Assembly: GCF_022898935.1 (NCBI RefSeq)
Contig: NZ_JALIRP010000002.1
Location: 310,001-374,000 of the forward strand
Reading direction: 5' to 3'
DNA length: 64,000 nucleotides
Origin: Paenibacillus mangrovi
GTDB lineage: Bacteria; Bacillota; Bacilli; Paenibacillales; Paenibacillaceae
The position numbers and the translations under genes were made by a program. Below the pieces are notes generated by a model that saw only the letters and a program-made list of their open reading frames with translations, ran no database searches and was not told the DNA's origin. The first letter of the stretch is position 1. Each line of letters begins with the position of its first letter. Positions 34,707 through 45,254 of the stretch are shown piece after piece.

Positions 34707-37004
34707 TTACTGATCGTTTTTCTCGCCGTTCGTTTTACCAGAGGAGGACTTACCGGTTCCACCGGATTGTCCTTTCTCTCCGTTACTTCCTGGACTGCTG
34801 TCTTTCGTTGCATCCCCATCTGTATTGCTATTTGATTCATCTCCAGGCTTTAAGGTCAGCTCGACGGTCCGCTTCCCGCCTTGATTGGTAACCTTCTGGT
34901 CTACGACATAACCTTCGCCGCTGACCTTCACCGGTACTTTCATCAGCGTCAGCACATCCATTGCATCCCGTAGAGATTCTCCCTTAAGATCAGGTATCTC
35001 CATCGTACTATCCGTTTCGGTCAACAAATAGATATGCTGGCCAGGACTCATCGGTGTACCCTTGGCTGGAAACTGCTTGATAACAGATGTTCCCTTTCCT
35101 AACGTATCAAACGCAACACCGGATTTAAGGAGCTGTTTCTCGGCATCCTTGACGTTTTTATTGACTAAATCCGGTGCAAGCGGACGGCTTGGAGCTTGTG
35201 TGACAGCTTTGTTCCCCTTCTCATCCGGCTTAGTGGATGTCTTTGGTACACCCATGTACTGAAGGGATTGAGATACAATTTTTTTGAAGACCGGTGCGGC
35301 AGCCGTACCACCGCCGACCGTCGCGCTATTAGGCTGGTCTATAATGACGAGTACAGCAATCTTCGGATCATTGACCGGCGCGTAGCCGATAAAAGACACG
35401 ACGGATTTAGAGTAATCATATTGCCCATTAATATTTTTAACAGCCGTACCGGTTTTACCAGCTACACGGTAACCGTCAATATAAGCGTTACGGCCTGTAC
35501 CGATATCCTGGTCGGCGACAACCTGCTCCAGATACTCCCCAGTCTCCTTGGCTGCTTCTGGTGAAATCACCTGTCTGACCGTTGTAGGTTCGACCACGGT
35601 GGTTTTACCGGTATTCGGATCGGTCGACTCTTTTACAATTTGAGGCTTCATTAACTTGCCTCCATTGGCAATTGCGCTTATGGCGGCAAGTTGCTGAATC
35701 GGAGTTACCTCTACACCGTGCCCATATGATGCCGTCGCTGCTTCGACTGGGCCTGGGAGATTAACCTTTCTGGAAACTTCTCCCGGAAGATCGATGCCAG
35801 TCTTGGTTCCAAAACCAAAATCATTAATATACTGAGTCAGCTTGTCCTTGCCAAGCATTTCTTCCAATTTAACGAAAGCCACGTTACTCGATCTTTTGAC
35901 GCCTTCCAGATAGGAAATTTTGCCCCAGCCGGATCTTTTGATATCATGCAGAATCTGATGGGTTCCTTTGACCTGAATTGTACCGGAAAGGTATGTGTCA
36001 TTAGGATGGAAGAGCTTCTCCTGAACGGCTGCTGCCAGCGTTACAATCTTAAACGTTGAACCCGGCTCATACAAAGACTTGATGGCATGATTAACAAAGT
36101 TACCGTAATCTTGCGGTTTAACTTCATAATATTTATTGGGATCAAATGTAGGCAAATTGGCCATACCCAGAATATCCATCGTTTTCGGATCAGCCGCGAT
36201 AACGGTCATACTGATCGGATTGTATTTATCATACGCTTCTTTCATCGCGTCTTCGATATAATACTGGATCGTATCGTCAATCGTCAGCTTGTAATTTGTA
36301 CCATTGACAGGCGGTTTATAAAGCTCAGTACCGTTTGGCAGCTTATATCCGTTGGCATCCGTCTCGTAATTCAAATGCCCATCCTGTCCTTTTAGCTCTT
36401 CATCGAATTGAGCCTCAATCCCCGCTACCGCTTTGCCTTCACGGTCTGTATACCCCAGCACGTGAGATGCCAGCGATCCTTTCGGATAATAGCGTTTCGA
36501 CTCTTTCAGAGTATCCAGACCTGTTTCCTGAACTTTCTTCTTATCCTTAAACTGCGCTTTGAGCTGGTCATTCAGCTCGTCGATCTGTTTCTTCTTGGCT
36601 TCATCAATTCTCCAGCCTTCATTCCGGACCTCACGGCTCTTGGCGTACTCACCGTTTTTATCCTTCGCATTTACAAGCGCTCGCAGCTCATCAACGTCTT
36701 TGCCTAAAATTCGATGAAGACCTTCAACCACCATATCTTCGGTTCCATTCGCATGGATGACCTTAGGGCTGATAACGACGGTATAAGCAGGCGCATTAAT
36801 CGCCAGAGGATCTCCGTTCCGGTCCGAAATGGTTCCGCGTTCAGCCGGAATAACCGATTCCTTGGACCATTTTTTAACTCCTGCTTCATGCCAGGAAGAT
36901 CCCTGAACAATCTGTAGAGTAAACATTCTGATGAGCAAAACAACAAAAAGGAGGGTGATGAATCCTCCTATAAGCAATGTGCGAAGTTTTATTCTTTTTA
37001 CCAT
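34707..37004 (-). CDS. pbpB: Division class B penicillin-binding protein PBP2B
   Basis: PBP2B is the septal transpeptidase. The 765-residue protein has a transmembrane helix at 8-28, a dimerisation domain to about 240, and active-site motifs STFK (316-319), SSN (372-374) and KTGT (517-520). Two PASTA-like domains follow at about 607-662 and 666-719. The last 45 residues are a hydrophilic Ser/Gly/Lys/Asn-rich tail not needed for the family core. It starts 19 bases below ftsL, its divisome partner. The first ATG follows AGGGTTAAAGGAT. Confidence 0.96.
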   Translation of the reverse strand: MVKRIKLRTLLIGGFITLLFVVLLIRMFTLQIVQGSSWHEAGVKKWSKESVIPAERGTISDRNGDPLAINAPAYTVVISPKVIHANGTEDMVVEGLHRILGKDVDELRALVNAKDKNGEYAKSREVRNEGWRIDEAKKKQIDELNDQLKAQFKDKKKVQETGLDTLKESKRYYPKGSLASHVLGYTDREGKAVAGIEAQFDEELKGQDGHLNYETDANGYKLPNGTELYKPPVNGTNYKLTIDDTIQYYIEDAMKEAYDKYNPISMTVIAADPKTMDILGMANLPTFDPNKYYEVKPQDYGNFVNHAIKSLYEPGSTFKIVTLAAAVQEKLFHPNDTYLSGTIQVKGTHQILHDIKRSGWGKISYLEGVKRSSNVAFVKLEEMLGKDKLTQYINDFGFGTKTGIDLPGEVSRKVNLPGPVEAATASYGHGVEVTPIQQLAAISAIANGGKLMKPQIVKESTDPNTGKTTVVEPTTVRQVISPEAAKETGEYLEQVVADQDIGTGRNAYIDGYRVAGKTGTAVKNINGQYDYSKSVVSFIGYAPVNDPKIAVLVIIDQPNSATVGGGTAAAPVFKKIVSQSLQYMGVPKTSTKPDEKGNKAVTQAPSRPLAPDLVNKNVKDAEKQLLKSGVAFDTLGKGTSVIKQFPAKGTPMSPGQHIYLLTETDSTMEIPDLKGESLRDAMDVLTLMKVPVKVSGEGYVVDQKVTNQGGKRTVELTLKPGDESNSNTDGDATKDSSPGSNGEKGQSGGTGKSSSGKTNGEKNDQ

Positions 37005-37023
37005 CCTTTAACCCTCACAAGCT

Positions 37024-37452
37024 CTATTTTTTTGCCGTTTCCGATTCGGTGGTATTGTTCTCTGTATTTGCAGATATCTTAGAACGCTCCACATTGATGA
37101 CCTGCTGATCGGTTGGTTCCTTGTATCCCAGCTGTATCGCTTTCTCACGGATGCCATTTTCAAGCTGCTGCTTCTGTAATTCAAGCCGGCTGATTTCCGA
37201 CTTTGAAGTTTTGATATCTCTTGCGATCTTTTGTGTTTCCTTGTTCAGTCCGTAAATGTTCGCGTTCTGCCAGATGATCAGGCTCGCCACCATGACACAT
37301 ACCACAATAGTAAGCAGATACAGAAGCTTCTCTTTGATCGGAAGAGATGTACGGCGGGTAACCACCATCGTCTTCTCCCTATAACCGGGGGATGTGCGCT
37401 TTGCAGACTGTGATTGTTCCTTTACTGCCAAGTTACCACGGGTGTAGGCCAT
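37024..37452 (-). CDS. ftsL: Cell division protein FtsL
   Basis: FtsL is a small bitopic protein forming the FtsL-DivIC-DivIB subcomplex of the divisome. The 142-residue protein has a hydrophilic N-terminus, one transmembrane helix (about 44-62), then a coiled coil (KETQKIARDIKTSKSEISRL and on to about 110) and a polar tail. Sequence is weakly conserved in this family; the assignment rests on topology and its position between rsmH and pbpB. The ATG follows GGGGAAGAAG. Confidence 0.88.
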   Translation of the reverse strand: MAYTRGNLAVKEQSQSAKRTSPGYREKTMVVTRRTSLPIKEKLLYLLTIVVCVMVASLIIWQNANIYGLNKETQKIARDIKTSKSEISRLELQKQQLENGIREKAIQLGYKEPTDQQVINVERSKISANTENNTTESETAKK

Positions 37453-37521
37453 GTCTTCTTCCCCTTCATCGTAGTCTTACGCTTTTTCATAAGCATAGAA
37501 TGATTTGTCATGTTTAGAAGT

Positions 37522-38472
37522 TTATAATTTCTCCGCCACTCTCAGCTTGGCTGACCTTGCACGCGGATTTTGTTCCAGTTCCACAACACTTGCAACGATC
37601 GGTTTTCGGTTCACCAGCTTGAGCTCGCCCTTCCCATCGCAAACACACATCGGAAAGTCAGGAGGACAGGTGCATTTCCCAACATAGCTGCTGAAAATCT
37701 GTTTGCAGATCCGGTCTTCAAGCGAATGGAAGGTAATGACTGAAACTCTTCCTCCTGGAGCCAGACAGCGGACAGCCTGATGAAGAGCCTCTTCAAAAGC
37801 ACCTAATTCATCATTCACTGCGATACGCAGCGCCTGAAAGCTTCTTTTCGCCGGATGTCCGCCGGTTCTGCGAGCAGCTGCAGGTATACCTTCCTTAATA
37901 ATATCGACAAGCTGTCCAGTCGTTTGAATAGGACTCTGTTCTCGATGTTCGATAATGAACTTGGCAATGCGGCGGGAGAACTTTTCCTCTCCGTATTGAA
38001 ACAGAATTCGCGCAATCTCTTTTTCAGGCCATTCGTTTACGATATGCCATGCCGTCAAATCAGAGGATTGGTCCATACGCATGTCAAGCGGCGCATCATG
38101 GTTGTAGCTGAAACCCCGCTCCCCTTCATCAAACTGCGGAGACGAAACGCCAAGGTCAAACAAAATGCCGTCAACCTGTGGAACACCGTCTTTCATAGGA
38201 ACAGCCAAATCTTTTAAGGTATCTTCCAAATGTCTAAAATTCGTCTTGACCAAGGAAACCTTGTCCTCAAAGGGAGCTAGTCTTTCCTTAGCGTTATTCA
38301 GCGCCCAGTCATCCTGGTCCAGCGCAATTAGCCTGCCATATTCTCCAAGCTTGGACGCAATCAGGGAGCTGTGCCCCGCCCCGCCAAGCGTACAGTCGAC
38401 ATAAATGCCGTCTCGTTTGATGTGCAGCCCTTCTGTCGCTTCTTCTTTAAGCACTGTGATGTGATGAAACAA
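37522..38472 (-). CDS. rsmH: 16S rRNA (cytosine1402-N4)-methyltransferase RsmH
   Basis: RsmH (MraW) methylates N4 of C1402 in the decoding centre of 16S rRNA using S-adenosylmethionine. The 316-residue protein shows the SAM site [18 protein letters not shown] near 25-42, the [10 protein letters not shown] strand (LIALDQDD), the family insert [27 protein letters not shown] in pieces such as [10 protein letters not shown], and the C-terminal [13 protein letters not shown]. It starts 20 bases below mraZ and is in the conserved mraZ-rsmH-ftsL-pbpB order. Confidence 0.97.
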   Translation of the reverse strand: MFHHITVLKEEATEGLHIKRDGIYVDCTLGGAGHSSLIASKLGEYGRLIALDQDDWALNNAKERLAPFEDKVSLVKTNFRHLEDTLKDLAVPMKDGVPQVDGILFDLGVSSPQFDEGERGFSYNHDAPLDMRMDQSSDLTAWHIVNEWPEKEIARILFQYGEEKFSRRIAKFIIEHREQSPIQTTGQLVDIIKEGIPAAARRTGGHPAKRSFQALRIAVNDELGAFEEALHQAVRCLAPGGRVSVITFHSLEDRICKQIFSSYVGKCTCPPDFPMCVCDGKGELKLVNRKPIVASVVELEQNPRARSAKLRVAEKL

Positions 38473-38492
38473 GCTGCAGCCCTCCAGACTTA

Positions 38493-38930
38493 TTACAATT
38501 CAAAATTAAAATCAACCAACTTTTCAGCAATTTCGTTAAACGCTCCCTCAGATTGCTGGAAATAGGTTTCCCAGGTATCCTTACTCCAAATCTCAACGCG
38601 GTTAGATACGCCCAGAACAACGCATTCTTTCTCGAGCTTCGCGTATTGACGGAGGTTCCCCGGTAAATTTACCCTTCCCTGTTTGTCCCACTCGCATTCC
38701 GTTGCACCCGAGAAAAAGAAGCGGGTAAACGCACGGGCGTCCGATTTCATGAGCGGTAACGATTTCAGCTTCTGCTCGAGGATGCTCCACTCATTCATCG
38801 GGTAAACGAAGAGACATTGGTCGAGGCCACGGGTGATCACAAAGGATGAGCCCAAAAGCTCCCGGAATTTGGCAGGAATGATCAAGCGGCCTTTATCATC
38901 GATGCTGTGTTGAAACTCCCCCATAAACAT
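38493..38930 (-). CDS. mraZ: Transcriptional regulator MraZ
   Basis: MraZ is a DNA-binding AbrB-fold (SpoVT-like) protein that controls the dcw cluster. The 145-residue protein holds two copies of the fold, each with a DxxGR motif: [14 protein letters not shown] near 11-24 and [15 protein letters not shown] near 83-97. The ATG at 38928-38930 (MFMGEFQHS) is the family-typical start; an upstream TTG sits too close to the TAAGGAG site. It is the first dcw gene, and three phased binding boxes lie just upstream (38955-38984). Confidence 0.96.
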   Translation of the reverse strand: MFMGEFQHSIDDKGRLIIPAKFRELLGSSFVITRGLDQCLFVYPMNEWSILEQKLKSLPLMKSDARAFTRFFFSGATECEWDKQGRVNLPGNLRQYAKLEKECVVLGVSNRVEIWSKDTWETYFQQSEGAFNEIAEKLVDFNFEL

Positions 38931-38954
38931 TCGGCCACTCAACTCCTTACCCTA

Positions 38955-38984
38955 AATCCCCACTTTGCACCACTTCTCACCACT
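38955..38984 (-). promoter_or_regulatory. Three MraZ-binding repeats in front of mraZ
   Basis: On the minus strand three 10-base units stand head to tail: AGTGGTGAGA, AGTGGTGCAA and AGTGGGGATT. Each contains the GTGG(T/G)G core reported for MraZ operators, and the one-turn spacing places them on one face of the helix. They lie 25-54 bases before the mraZ ATG, consistent with autoregulation of the dcw promoter. A weak -10 (TAGTAT) lies just upstream. Confidence 0.8.
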
Positions 38985-39084
38985 TAAGGATACTAGATTC
39001 GCCATTCAAAATCAAAATCCTTCCTGAATTTTGTGTTTTTTTGGATAATCTATACAGCCTATTCTGGTATATGACAGCACGAAA

Positions 39085-39116
39085 CCCCTTGATCCAAAAG
39101 GATTCAAGGGGTTTTT
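39085..39116. terminator. Terminator between ahcY and mraZ
   Basis: CCCCTTGATCC and GGATTCAAGGGG form a near-perfect stem with an AAAA loop (about 39086-39111). T runs are short on the minus strand (TTT) and longer on the plus strand (TTTTT). It most likely ends the bshC-ahcY transcript. Confidence 0.7.
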
Positions 39117-39147
39117 CGGAAATAAAATTAAGTCCAAAAATTACCTT

Positions 39148-40419
39148 CTATTCTTGAGTGGTCCAGCTGTCCAAATATTTAATCTGCTCGGGGGTCAGCG
39201 CATCGATTTGAATGCCCAGACTTTCCAGCTTATAGCGGGCTACCTGCTGATCAATTTCGAACGGTACGTTCAATACCTTGGCTTCAATCGATTGGTAGTT
39301 GTCATTCACGTACTTCAGCGACATCGCCTGCAGTGCGAACGTCATATCCATAATTTCAGCCGGATGTCCGTCGCCTGCACCGAGGTTGACCAGCCGTCCT
39401 TCCGCGAGAAGATACAACTTGCGTCCGTCCTGAAGCTGATACTCTTCAATGTTGCGGCGGACCGTGCGGATGGAGGATGCCCGCTTCGAAAGTTCGATTT
39501 TGTTGACCTCTACATCAAAATGTCCCGCGTTGCACAGAATCGCACCGTCTTTCATCACATCAAAGTGTTCACCGGTAATCACGGAATGGTTGCCTGTCAC
39601 GGTCACGAAGAAATCTCCGTGTTTCGCAGCCTCGATCATCGGCATCACTTCAAAGCCGTCCATATGCGCTTCAACAGCGCGGATCGGATCGACTTCGGTC
39701 ACGATGACCTTGGCTCCCAGTCCTTTTGCACGCATCGCTACACCTTTACCGCACCAGCCATAACCAACGACTACGGCGGTTTTGCCGGCTACGACCAGAT
39801 TCGTTGTACGGTTCACAGCGTCCCAAACCGATTGACCCGTGCCGTAGCGGTTATCAAACAGGTATTTGCAGTATCCGTCATTAACAGCAACCATCGGCAG
39901 CTTGAGGAGGCCTTCCTTCTCCAAGGCCTTCAGGCGGATGATGCCCGTCGTTGTCTCTTCTGCTCCTCCGCGGATATTCTCAAGCAGATCCGGACGCTCC
40001 GAATGCAGGATGGTTACGAGGTCGCCACCGTCATCGATGATAAGGTCCGGTTTGGTTTCCAGCGCGCGGATCTGAAGCTCCTTGTACTCCTCCGGATCCG
40101 GGTTGTACTTGGCCAGCACGGTTACACCGTCCTCCACCAGCGCCGCGCACACATCATCCTGGGTTGAAAGTGGGTTGCTTCCTGTGATCGTTACTTCGGC
40201 TCCACCGGCCTGCACGACCTTGGCCAAATATGCCGTTTTCGCTTCCAAATGCAGTGCTATCGTAACTTTAAGGCCTTTGAACGGCTGTTCCGCCTCAAAC
40301 TGTCTACGGATTTGATTCAGGACAGGCATATGCGCCTCCACCCAATCAATTTTCAAATGTCCTTCCGGGGCCAGCGCCATATCTTTAACGATGCTGTTTT
40401 CCAAAGACAACGTGGTCAT
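39148..40419 (-). CDS. ahcY: Adenosylhomocysteinase (S-adenosylhomocysteine hydrolase)
   Basis: The NAD-dependent enzyme splits S-adenosylhomocysteine into adenosine and homocysteine, recycling the product of methylation. The 423-residue protein has the substrate-domain text [14 protein letters not shown] near 81-95, NVDPEEY-like [11 protein letters not shown], and the NAD-binding loop [18 protein letters not shown] near 217-234. The C-terminal region carries [18 protein letters not shown]. It lacks the long insert of many bacterial AhcY, so the length fits the shorter archaeal/Thermotoga-like form. It starts 26 bases below bshC. Bacillus normally uses the Pfs-LuxS route instead. Confidence 0.95.
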   Translation of the reverse strand: MTTLSLENSIVKDMALAPEGHLKIDWVEAHMPVLNQIRRQFEAEQPFKGLKVTIALHLEAKTAYLAKVVQAGGAEVTITGSNPLSTQDDVCAALVEDGVTVLAKYNPDPEEYKELQIRALETKPDLIIDDGGDLVTILHSERPDLLENIRGGAEETTTGIIRLKALEKEGLLKLPMVAVNDGYCKYLFDNRYGTGQSVWDAVNRTTNLVVAGKTAVVVGYGWCGKGVAMRAKGLGAKVIVTEVDPIRAVEAHMDGFEVMPMIEAAKHGDFFVTVTGNHSVITGEHFDVMKDGAILCNAGHFDVEVNKIELSKRASSIRTVRRNIEEYQLQDGRKLYLLAEGRLVNLGAGDGHPAEIMDMTFALQAMSLKYVNDNYQSIEAKVLNVPFEIDQQVARYKLESLGIQIDALTPEQIKYLDSWTTQE

Positions 40420-40445
40420 AAAAAGCCTCCTTTTTCTTCGTCCGA

Positions 40446-42077
40446 TTACATCTCAATGATCTGATGTTCCGCCGTGTAGCTGCTGCAGCTTCCGAGAATG
40501 TCCCGGATCCAGCCGAAGCTGTAACGGTTAATATAATAGAAAGTATTATAAACTCTTTCCTGAGGTTTGCCCATCGGAAACAACGATACATAGATTTGAT
40601 CCCACTGACGCAGTGCCGCTTCATGCTGCTTTTCAAGCGCCTGCTTCGTTTTGCGTTCAAGATAAGATATTTGCTCGAGAATTTTGTCCTTGTTTTTCTC
40701 CCCCAGCGAGATCAAGCCGGGCTGGATGGTTCCAAGCTCACGGATTAATGGCTCATACAGCTTTTCCAAGGCGCTGCGCGTTTCTTCGAATTTCGGATCG
40801 ATATGAAGGCCGGCCTCGGCGTTCAGCCAGCTCTGGCGCGCGTCCTCAAACCGGTGCTGCACATCCTGAAACGACAGTCCGAAATGAGCCATATACTTCC
40901 GCAGCGTTCCGCTGACCAGCGTAAAAGACATGCGCGGCAGCAAAATTGGCATTTTTAGGCCGAGTACAGGGAAGGCGTCCTTCGTAATCGCCCAGTAGGA
41001 GATTTCCCCCTGCCCCAGCACGGTACAGAGAACGGGAAGCAGTGATTCCTGCATTAGCGGACGCGTCAAAACGTTATTGCTGAACCGTTCCGGATGATCT
41101 TTCAGCTGGGTAAGGAGTTCTTCCTTAGTGAAGCTCACAATGCCTTTCCTGTCCGTAAAGCTTCCGTCCTGCTTCTGAAGCAGCAATCGGTTTCCTTCGT
41201 AAATATAGAAGAGATTGGCTCCATCAGACGTCACATCGGCTTGGAGCGGATATCCCTGACCCGTAATGCGGGCAGCAGCCCTTTGGTAGGTTTGCCCGAG
41301 CTCATCATTTTGGTTGATAATCCGTTCAAATACGGGGATCTCAAGCTTGCGTAGTAGTGGATCAGCCGAATCCAGAAGAATCAGTCCCATTTCGCCGAAA
41401 AGACGTCCGAGCAGCTTGGCAAATGCGTCGCTCAGATTGCCTGACTCTTCTGCGGCCTGATGGAGCATCTCCATAATCTCAGGCTTGTTCATACTATCCG
41501 GCAGCAGGCTGGCCAGGTGCTCAAGCGACTTGTTCCACTGCCCGGGAGTCAGATTAATGTGGCTTACTGAGTCTCTGGGTCCGGGAACAGAATCCATTTT
41601 TATTTTGGCTACCTGCAGGTCAGGAGTCATGACATAAGTATGGTTAACCTCATCCCAGTCATGATCCTCCCCGGCAATCCAGAACACAGGGACAACCGGC
41701 CGCTGCAGCTTTTCCTGCGCTTCCTTTGCGGCTAGAACGATGGTTAAAGCTTTATAGACAACAAGCAGCGAACCTGTAAACAGTCCGCTTTGCTGTCCGC
41801 CAACGACGGCAAGCGTACCAGTCTGCTCGAGTAAATCAAGCGAGTTATGTACCACTTTGTGGTCGTTATGCTTGTTATTATATTGTCTTAGACAATCTAC
41901 CAGCGATTTTCTGTTAACACGGGTTTCTTCGGATTCGTCCAACCAAGCTGCACGACTGCTCCAGGACTCTTTCTGGCGAAAATCGTTGCCGTAAAGCTCC
42001 TGTACCTGCGAAAAATGGTTTATATAATTATCTGCAAGAGCGGAGCCGCTCTTCAGCGAATCTGAAACAACATTCAT
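40446..42077 (-). CDS. bshC: Putative cysteine ligase BshC (bacillithiol biosynthesis)
   Basis: BshC adds cysteine to glucosaminyl-malate, the last step of bacillithiol synthesis in Firmicutes. The 543-residue length and features match the family (former YllA): the Rossmann-like core with [21 protein letters not shown] near 93-113, [18 protein letters not shown] near 132-149, and a long C-terminal coiled-coil region (about 390-480). In Bacillus yllA sits directly upstream of mraZ; here ahcY intervenes. The ATG follows TAGGAGG, with an extended -10-like TGATATAAA about 30 bases upstream. Confidence 0.95.
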   Translation of the reverse strand: MNVVSDSLKSGSALADNYINHFSQVQELYGNDFRQKESWSSRAAWLDESEETRVNRKSLVDCLRQYNNKHNDHKVVHNSLDLLEQTGTLAVVGGQQSGLFTGSLLVVYKALTIVLAAKEAQEKLQRPVVPVFWIAGEDHDWDEVNHTYVMTPDLQVAKIKMDSVPGPRDSVSHINLTPGQWNKSLEHLASLLPDSMNKPEIMEMLHQAAEESGNLSDAFAKLLGRLFGEMGLILLDSADPLLRKLEIPVFERIINQNDELGQTYQRAAARITGQGYPLQADVTSDGANLFYIYEGNRLLLQKQDGSFTDRKGIVSFTKEELLTQLKDHPERFSNNVLTRPLMQESLLPVLCTVLGQGEISYWAITKDAFPVLGLKMPILLPRMSFTLVSGTLRKYMAHFGLSFQDVQHRFEDARQSWLNAEAGLHIDPKFEETRSALEKLYEPLIRELGTIQPGLISLGEKNKDKILEQISYLERKTKQALEKQHEAALRQWDQIYVSLFPMGKPQERVYNTFYYINRYSFGWIRDILGSCSSYTAEHQIIEM

Positions 42078-42327
42078 GAGGTCTGCCTCCTATTCTGTAC
42101 CTGTTTATATCACATGCATTCGTATCAGGATTTTGCAAAAATCGTATGAAACACTCTACTCAGATTTTGCATCATTCCCACTTCGAAATCTTCCTTGATT
42201 GTAACTAAAGATGACTTTGCCGTCAAAGCAACACAGGGGGAAAAGCTATACCAGCTCTCAAATGCTTCAAAATCAGTTACAGTTTAATTATTATAACGCT
42301 TCACGTATCAGTATGCCATGCCTAAAC

Positions 42328-42354
42328 GAAAAAAACCGCCGGATAAACCGGCGG
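42328..42354 (-). terminator. Terminator downstream of oppF
   Basis: On the minus strand ACCGCCGG and CCGGCGGT form an eight-base GC-rich stem around TTTAT, followed by a seven-T run. It ends the opp operon 14 bases after the oppF stop. Confidence 0.93.
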
Positions 42355-42368
42355 TCACCTTTTCAGGC

Positions 42369-43298
42369 TTATGCGTATGGGGCAGCAACCCAATGACCTT
42401 TCGAAACTTCGACCAGTCTTGTGTCTTCCTGCACCAATCCTTTTCCATCTTTAGCCGAATGAATCGGACCAGACAGGTCATCATTCATGATGATCCGCTT
42501 TTTGTTCTCCTCAATTTCCGGATCCGGAATTGGGATTGCTGAAAGCAATGTCTTGGTGTACGGATGGATCGGATTGGCATAAAGCTCTTCACTTTCCGCG
42601 AGCTCTACCATTTTACCGAGGTACATGACAGCTACGCGGTCACTGATATGCTTGACCATGGACAGGTCATGAGCAATAAACAGATAAGTCAGTCCGAGAC
42701 GATCCTGCAGTTCTTTCAGCAGGTTAACCACCTGAGCCTGAATGGACACGTCAAGCGCGGAAATCGGTTCGTCACAAATAATGAATTTAGGATTGACCGC
42801 AAGCGCACGCGCAATACCGATACGCTGACGTTGACCACCGGAAAACTCATGCGGATAACGTGTGGCATGATCGGGATTCAAACCAACCATATCCAGCAGC
42901 TCTTCAATCCGTTTCTTGCGTTCCTTGCGGCTTCCCGCAAGATTATGAATATCCAACGCCTCACCGATGATATCGGAAACGGTAAACCGCGGATTGAGCG
43001 ATGCATACGGATCCTGGAAGATCATCTGCATATCGCGGCGCATAGCCTTCATTTTCTTGGGGGAGAGCTTGTAAATATCGGTTCCGTTAAAGCGGACACT
43101 ACCTGCCGTAGGCTCGTACAGACGGAGAATGGTACGGCCTGCGGTAGATTTACCACAGCCGGATTCACCAACCATGCCCAGTGTCTCGCCTTCGCGAATG
43201 TAAAAATTGATATCGTCGACGGCTTTGACAATTTTGCCTCCGCCTACGTTAAAGTATTTTTTCAGACCTTCAACTTCAATCAAACGGTTCTCTTTCAT
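42369..43298 (-). CDS. oppF: Oligopeptide ABC transporter ATP-binding protein OppF
   Basis: OppF is one of the two ATPases that power oligopeptide import. The 309-residue protein has the Walker [10 protein letters not shown] (44-52), the [15 protein letters not shown] signature near 152-166, the Walker [13 protein letters not shown] near 173, and the C-terminal oligopeptide-transporter extension ([15 protein letters not shown]). It overlaps oppD by 4 bases. It lacks the cysteine cluster seen near the end of OppD. Last gene of the operon, closed by a strong terminator. Confidence 0.94.
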   Translation of the reverse strand: MKENRLIEVEGLKKYFNVGGGKIVKAVDDINFYIREGETLGMVGESGCGKSTAGRTILRLYEPTAGSVRFNGTDIYKLSPKKMKAMRRDMQMIFQDPYASLNPRFTVSDIIGEALDIHNLAGSRKERKKRIEELLDMVGLNPDHATRYPHEFSGGQRQRIGIARALAVNPKFIICDEPISALDVSIQAQVVNLLKELQDRLGLTYLFIAHDLSMVKHISDRVAVMYLGKMVELAESEELYANPIHPYTKTLLSAIPIPDPEIEENKKRIIMNDDLSGPIHSAKDGKGLVQEDTRLVEVSKGHWVAAPYA

Positions 43299-44290
43299 GA
43301 CGAATGAACCTCCTTCGCCATCTCATGCAGGCTCCAGCAGCGGGCCATATGGGTGTCGCTGAATTCCGTGGTGCCTGGATTGATGCGTTCGCAAACTTTC
43401 ATCGCCTCATTGCAACGTGCACAGAATGCACAGCCGAGCGGCGGCTTAATCAGATCCGGTGGTGTACCAATGATCGGAATGAGCGGCTCATTCTTCTTCT
43501 GGTCCAGACGCGGCATGGAACGAAGCAGACCCTTGGTGTAAGGATGCTGTGGATTTTTGAAGATCTCCCATTTCGTTCCGGTCTCCACCACTTCACCCGC
43601 ATACATGACGATGACGCGGTCACACATGCCAGCGACAACACCGAGGTCATGCGTAATCAGGATAATCGAGGTACCGAACTTTTTCTGCATATCCTTCATG
43701 ACGTCCATAATCTGCGCCTGGATCGTCACGTCCAGCGCTGTCGTCGGTTCATCCGCAATCAGCAGGGCCGGGTTACATGCCAAAGCGATCGCAATCATAA
43801 CCCGCTGGCGCATACCGCCGGAAAATTCATGCGGGTATTGTCCGAAGCGTTCTTCAGCGTTTTTAATGCCGACGAGCTTCAGCATCTCGATGCCACGCTC
43901 TTTCGCTTCAGTCTTCGACATCTTCTGGTGCTTCATCAGTACTTCCGTAATTTGTCTGCCTACTTTAATCGTAGGGTTGAGGGAAGTCATTGGATCCTGG
44001 AAGATCATGCCGATATCTTTACCGCGGATATGCTCCATCTCTTTATTTGATTTCTTCAGGATATCCTGACCCTGAAAAATAATTTCACCGCTTTTGATTT
44101 GAGAAGGTGGCGATGGAATGAGGCGCATAATCGTTTGCGCGGTAACACTCTTACCACTGCCGGATTCACCTACAATCGCAACCGTTTCCCCTTTACCTAT
44201 TTCGAAGTTCATGCCGCGTACAGCTTTAACTTCTCCACCTTTTACTTTAAAGGATACTTGCAGGTCTTTTACTTGTAAAATCGGTTCCAT
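43295..44290 (-). CDS. oppD: Oligopeptide ABC transporter ATP-binding protein OppD
   Basis: OppD pairs with OppF as the transporter ATPase. The 331-residue protein has Walker [10 protein letters not shown] (41-49), the [15 protein letters not shown] signature, Walker [13 protein letters not shown], and the C-terminal extension [18 protein letters not shown]. The tail [15 protein letters not shown] carries the four-cysteine spacing of the OppD/DppD family, thought to bind an iron-sulfur cluster. The ATG is 14 bases below oppC behind AGGAGGTGAG. Confidence 0.94.
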   Translation of the reverse strand: MEPILQVKDLQVSFKVKGGEVKAVRGMNFEIGKGETVAIVGESGSGKSVTAQTIMRLIPSPPSQIKSGEIIFQGQDILKKSNKEMEHIRGKDIGMIFQDPMTSLNPTIKVGRQITEVLMKHQKMSKTEAKERGIEMLKLVGIKNAEERFGQYPHEFSGGMRQRVMIAIALACNPALLIADEPTTALDVTIQAQIMDVMKDMQKKFGTSIILITHDLGVVAGMCDRVIVMYAGEVVETGTKWEIFKNPQHPYTKGLLRSMPRLDQKKNEPLIPIIGTPPDLIKPPLGCAFCARCNEAMKVCERINPGTTEFSDTHMARCWSLHEMAKEVHSS

Positions 44291-44304
44291 GATCTCACCT
44301 CCTG

Positions 44305-45252
44305 TTATTTCAATTTCGGATCAAGTGCATCGCGAAGGCCATCGCCGAAAATATTAAATGCAAGCATTGTCAAGCTGATTAGAATAGCCGGGAAGAGCAT
44401 CCGCCAAGGATAATACATCCAGCCGGTCAGCGCATCATTGATCATCGAACCAAGAGATGCAACCGGAGCTTGTACACCAAGACCCAGGAAGCTCAGGAAG
44501 GCTTCAGCGAAAATTGCGTTTGGCACAGACAATGTCAGCGTAACGATGATCGGACCTACTGCATTCGGAAGCAAATGCCGGAACAGCAAACGACCGGAGC
44601 CGGCACCCATGGAACGGGAAGCGAGTACATACTCCCTGTTTTTGAGCTGCATAATTTCGCCGCGAACAATCCATGACATGTTAATCCAACCGGTAATCGT
44701 CAGCGCGAGTATGATTGTGCCTACACTTGGTTTAAATACTACGAGCAGCAGAATCGTTACCAGCATATAAGGAATGGAGTATAAGATCTCTGAAAATTTA
44801 TTCATGATAGCATCCACGCGTCCACCAAAGAAGCCCATGATACCGCCGTAGATTACACCGATCATAAGGTCAATAAGCGCCGCGGCCAAGCCGACGACTA
44901 GTGAGATTCGAGCACCCATCCAGGTACGTACGAACATATCGCGTCCCAGGTCATCCGTGCCGAACCAGTGTTCTTTGGAAGGCGGCTGGTTCGAGTTGAG
45001 CAAATCATTGGAATAGTAGTTGTACTTGGACATCATAGGTCCGAAAATTGCCATCAGAACGATAATTAAAAGTACGACCAGACTAGCCATGGCAAGCTTG
45101 TTTTTGCGCAGCCGCTGCCAAGCGTCTTTCCAAGCCGAAATACTTTCACGCTGAATGACTTCAGCCTCTTTTTCATCTACGCCTATTTTGCGGAAGTCTT
45201 CGGGCGTCAGCTCTACATTGGCGCTAGTCAAAGTTGTTTCATTAACTGCCAT
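44305..45252 (-). CDS. oppC: Oligopeptide ABC transporter permease OppC
   Basis: OppC is one of the two membrane subunits of the importer. The 315-residue protein has an N-terminal cytoplasmic extension, the OppC-specific segment HWFGTDDLGRDMFVRTWMGARISL near 93-116, six transmembrane helices and the coupling EAA-like loop YVLASRSMGAGSGRLLFRHLLPN near 205-228. The ATG follows GGAGGGCTAAC. It starts two bases after oppB, so the permease genes are tightly coupled. Confidence 0.95.
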   Translation of the reverse strand: MAVNETTLTSANVELTPEDFRKIGVDEKEAEVIQRESISAWKDAWQRLRKNKLAMASLVVLLIIVLMAIFGPMMSKYNYYSNDLLNSNQPPSKEHWFGTDDLGRDMFVRTWMGARISLVVGLAAALIDLMIGVIYGGIMGFFGGRVDAIMNKFSEILYSIPYMLVTILLLVVFKPSVGTIILALTITGWINMSWIVRGEIMQLKNREYVLASRSMGAGSGRLLFRHLLPNAVGPIIVTLTLSVPNAIFAEAFLSFLGLGVQAPVASLGSMINDALTGWMYYPWRMLFPAILISLTMLAFNIFGDGLRDALDPKLK

Positions 45253-45254
45253 CG

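Noticed and set aside
39154..40167. Plus-strand open frame of 337 codons antisense to ahcY
   Set aside because: No start signals or domain features; a shadow of the ahcY coding strand.
40420..40445. SAH or SAM riboswitch in front of ahcY
   Set aside because: Only 26 bases separate ahcY from bshC, far too short for such a riboswitch.
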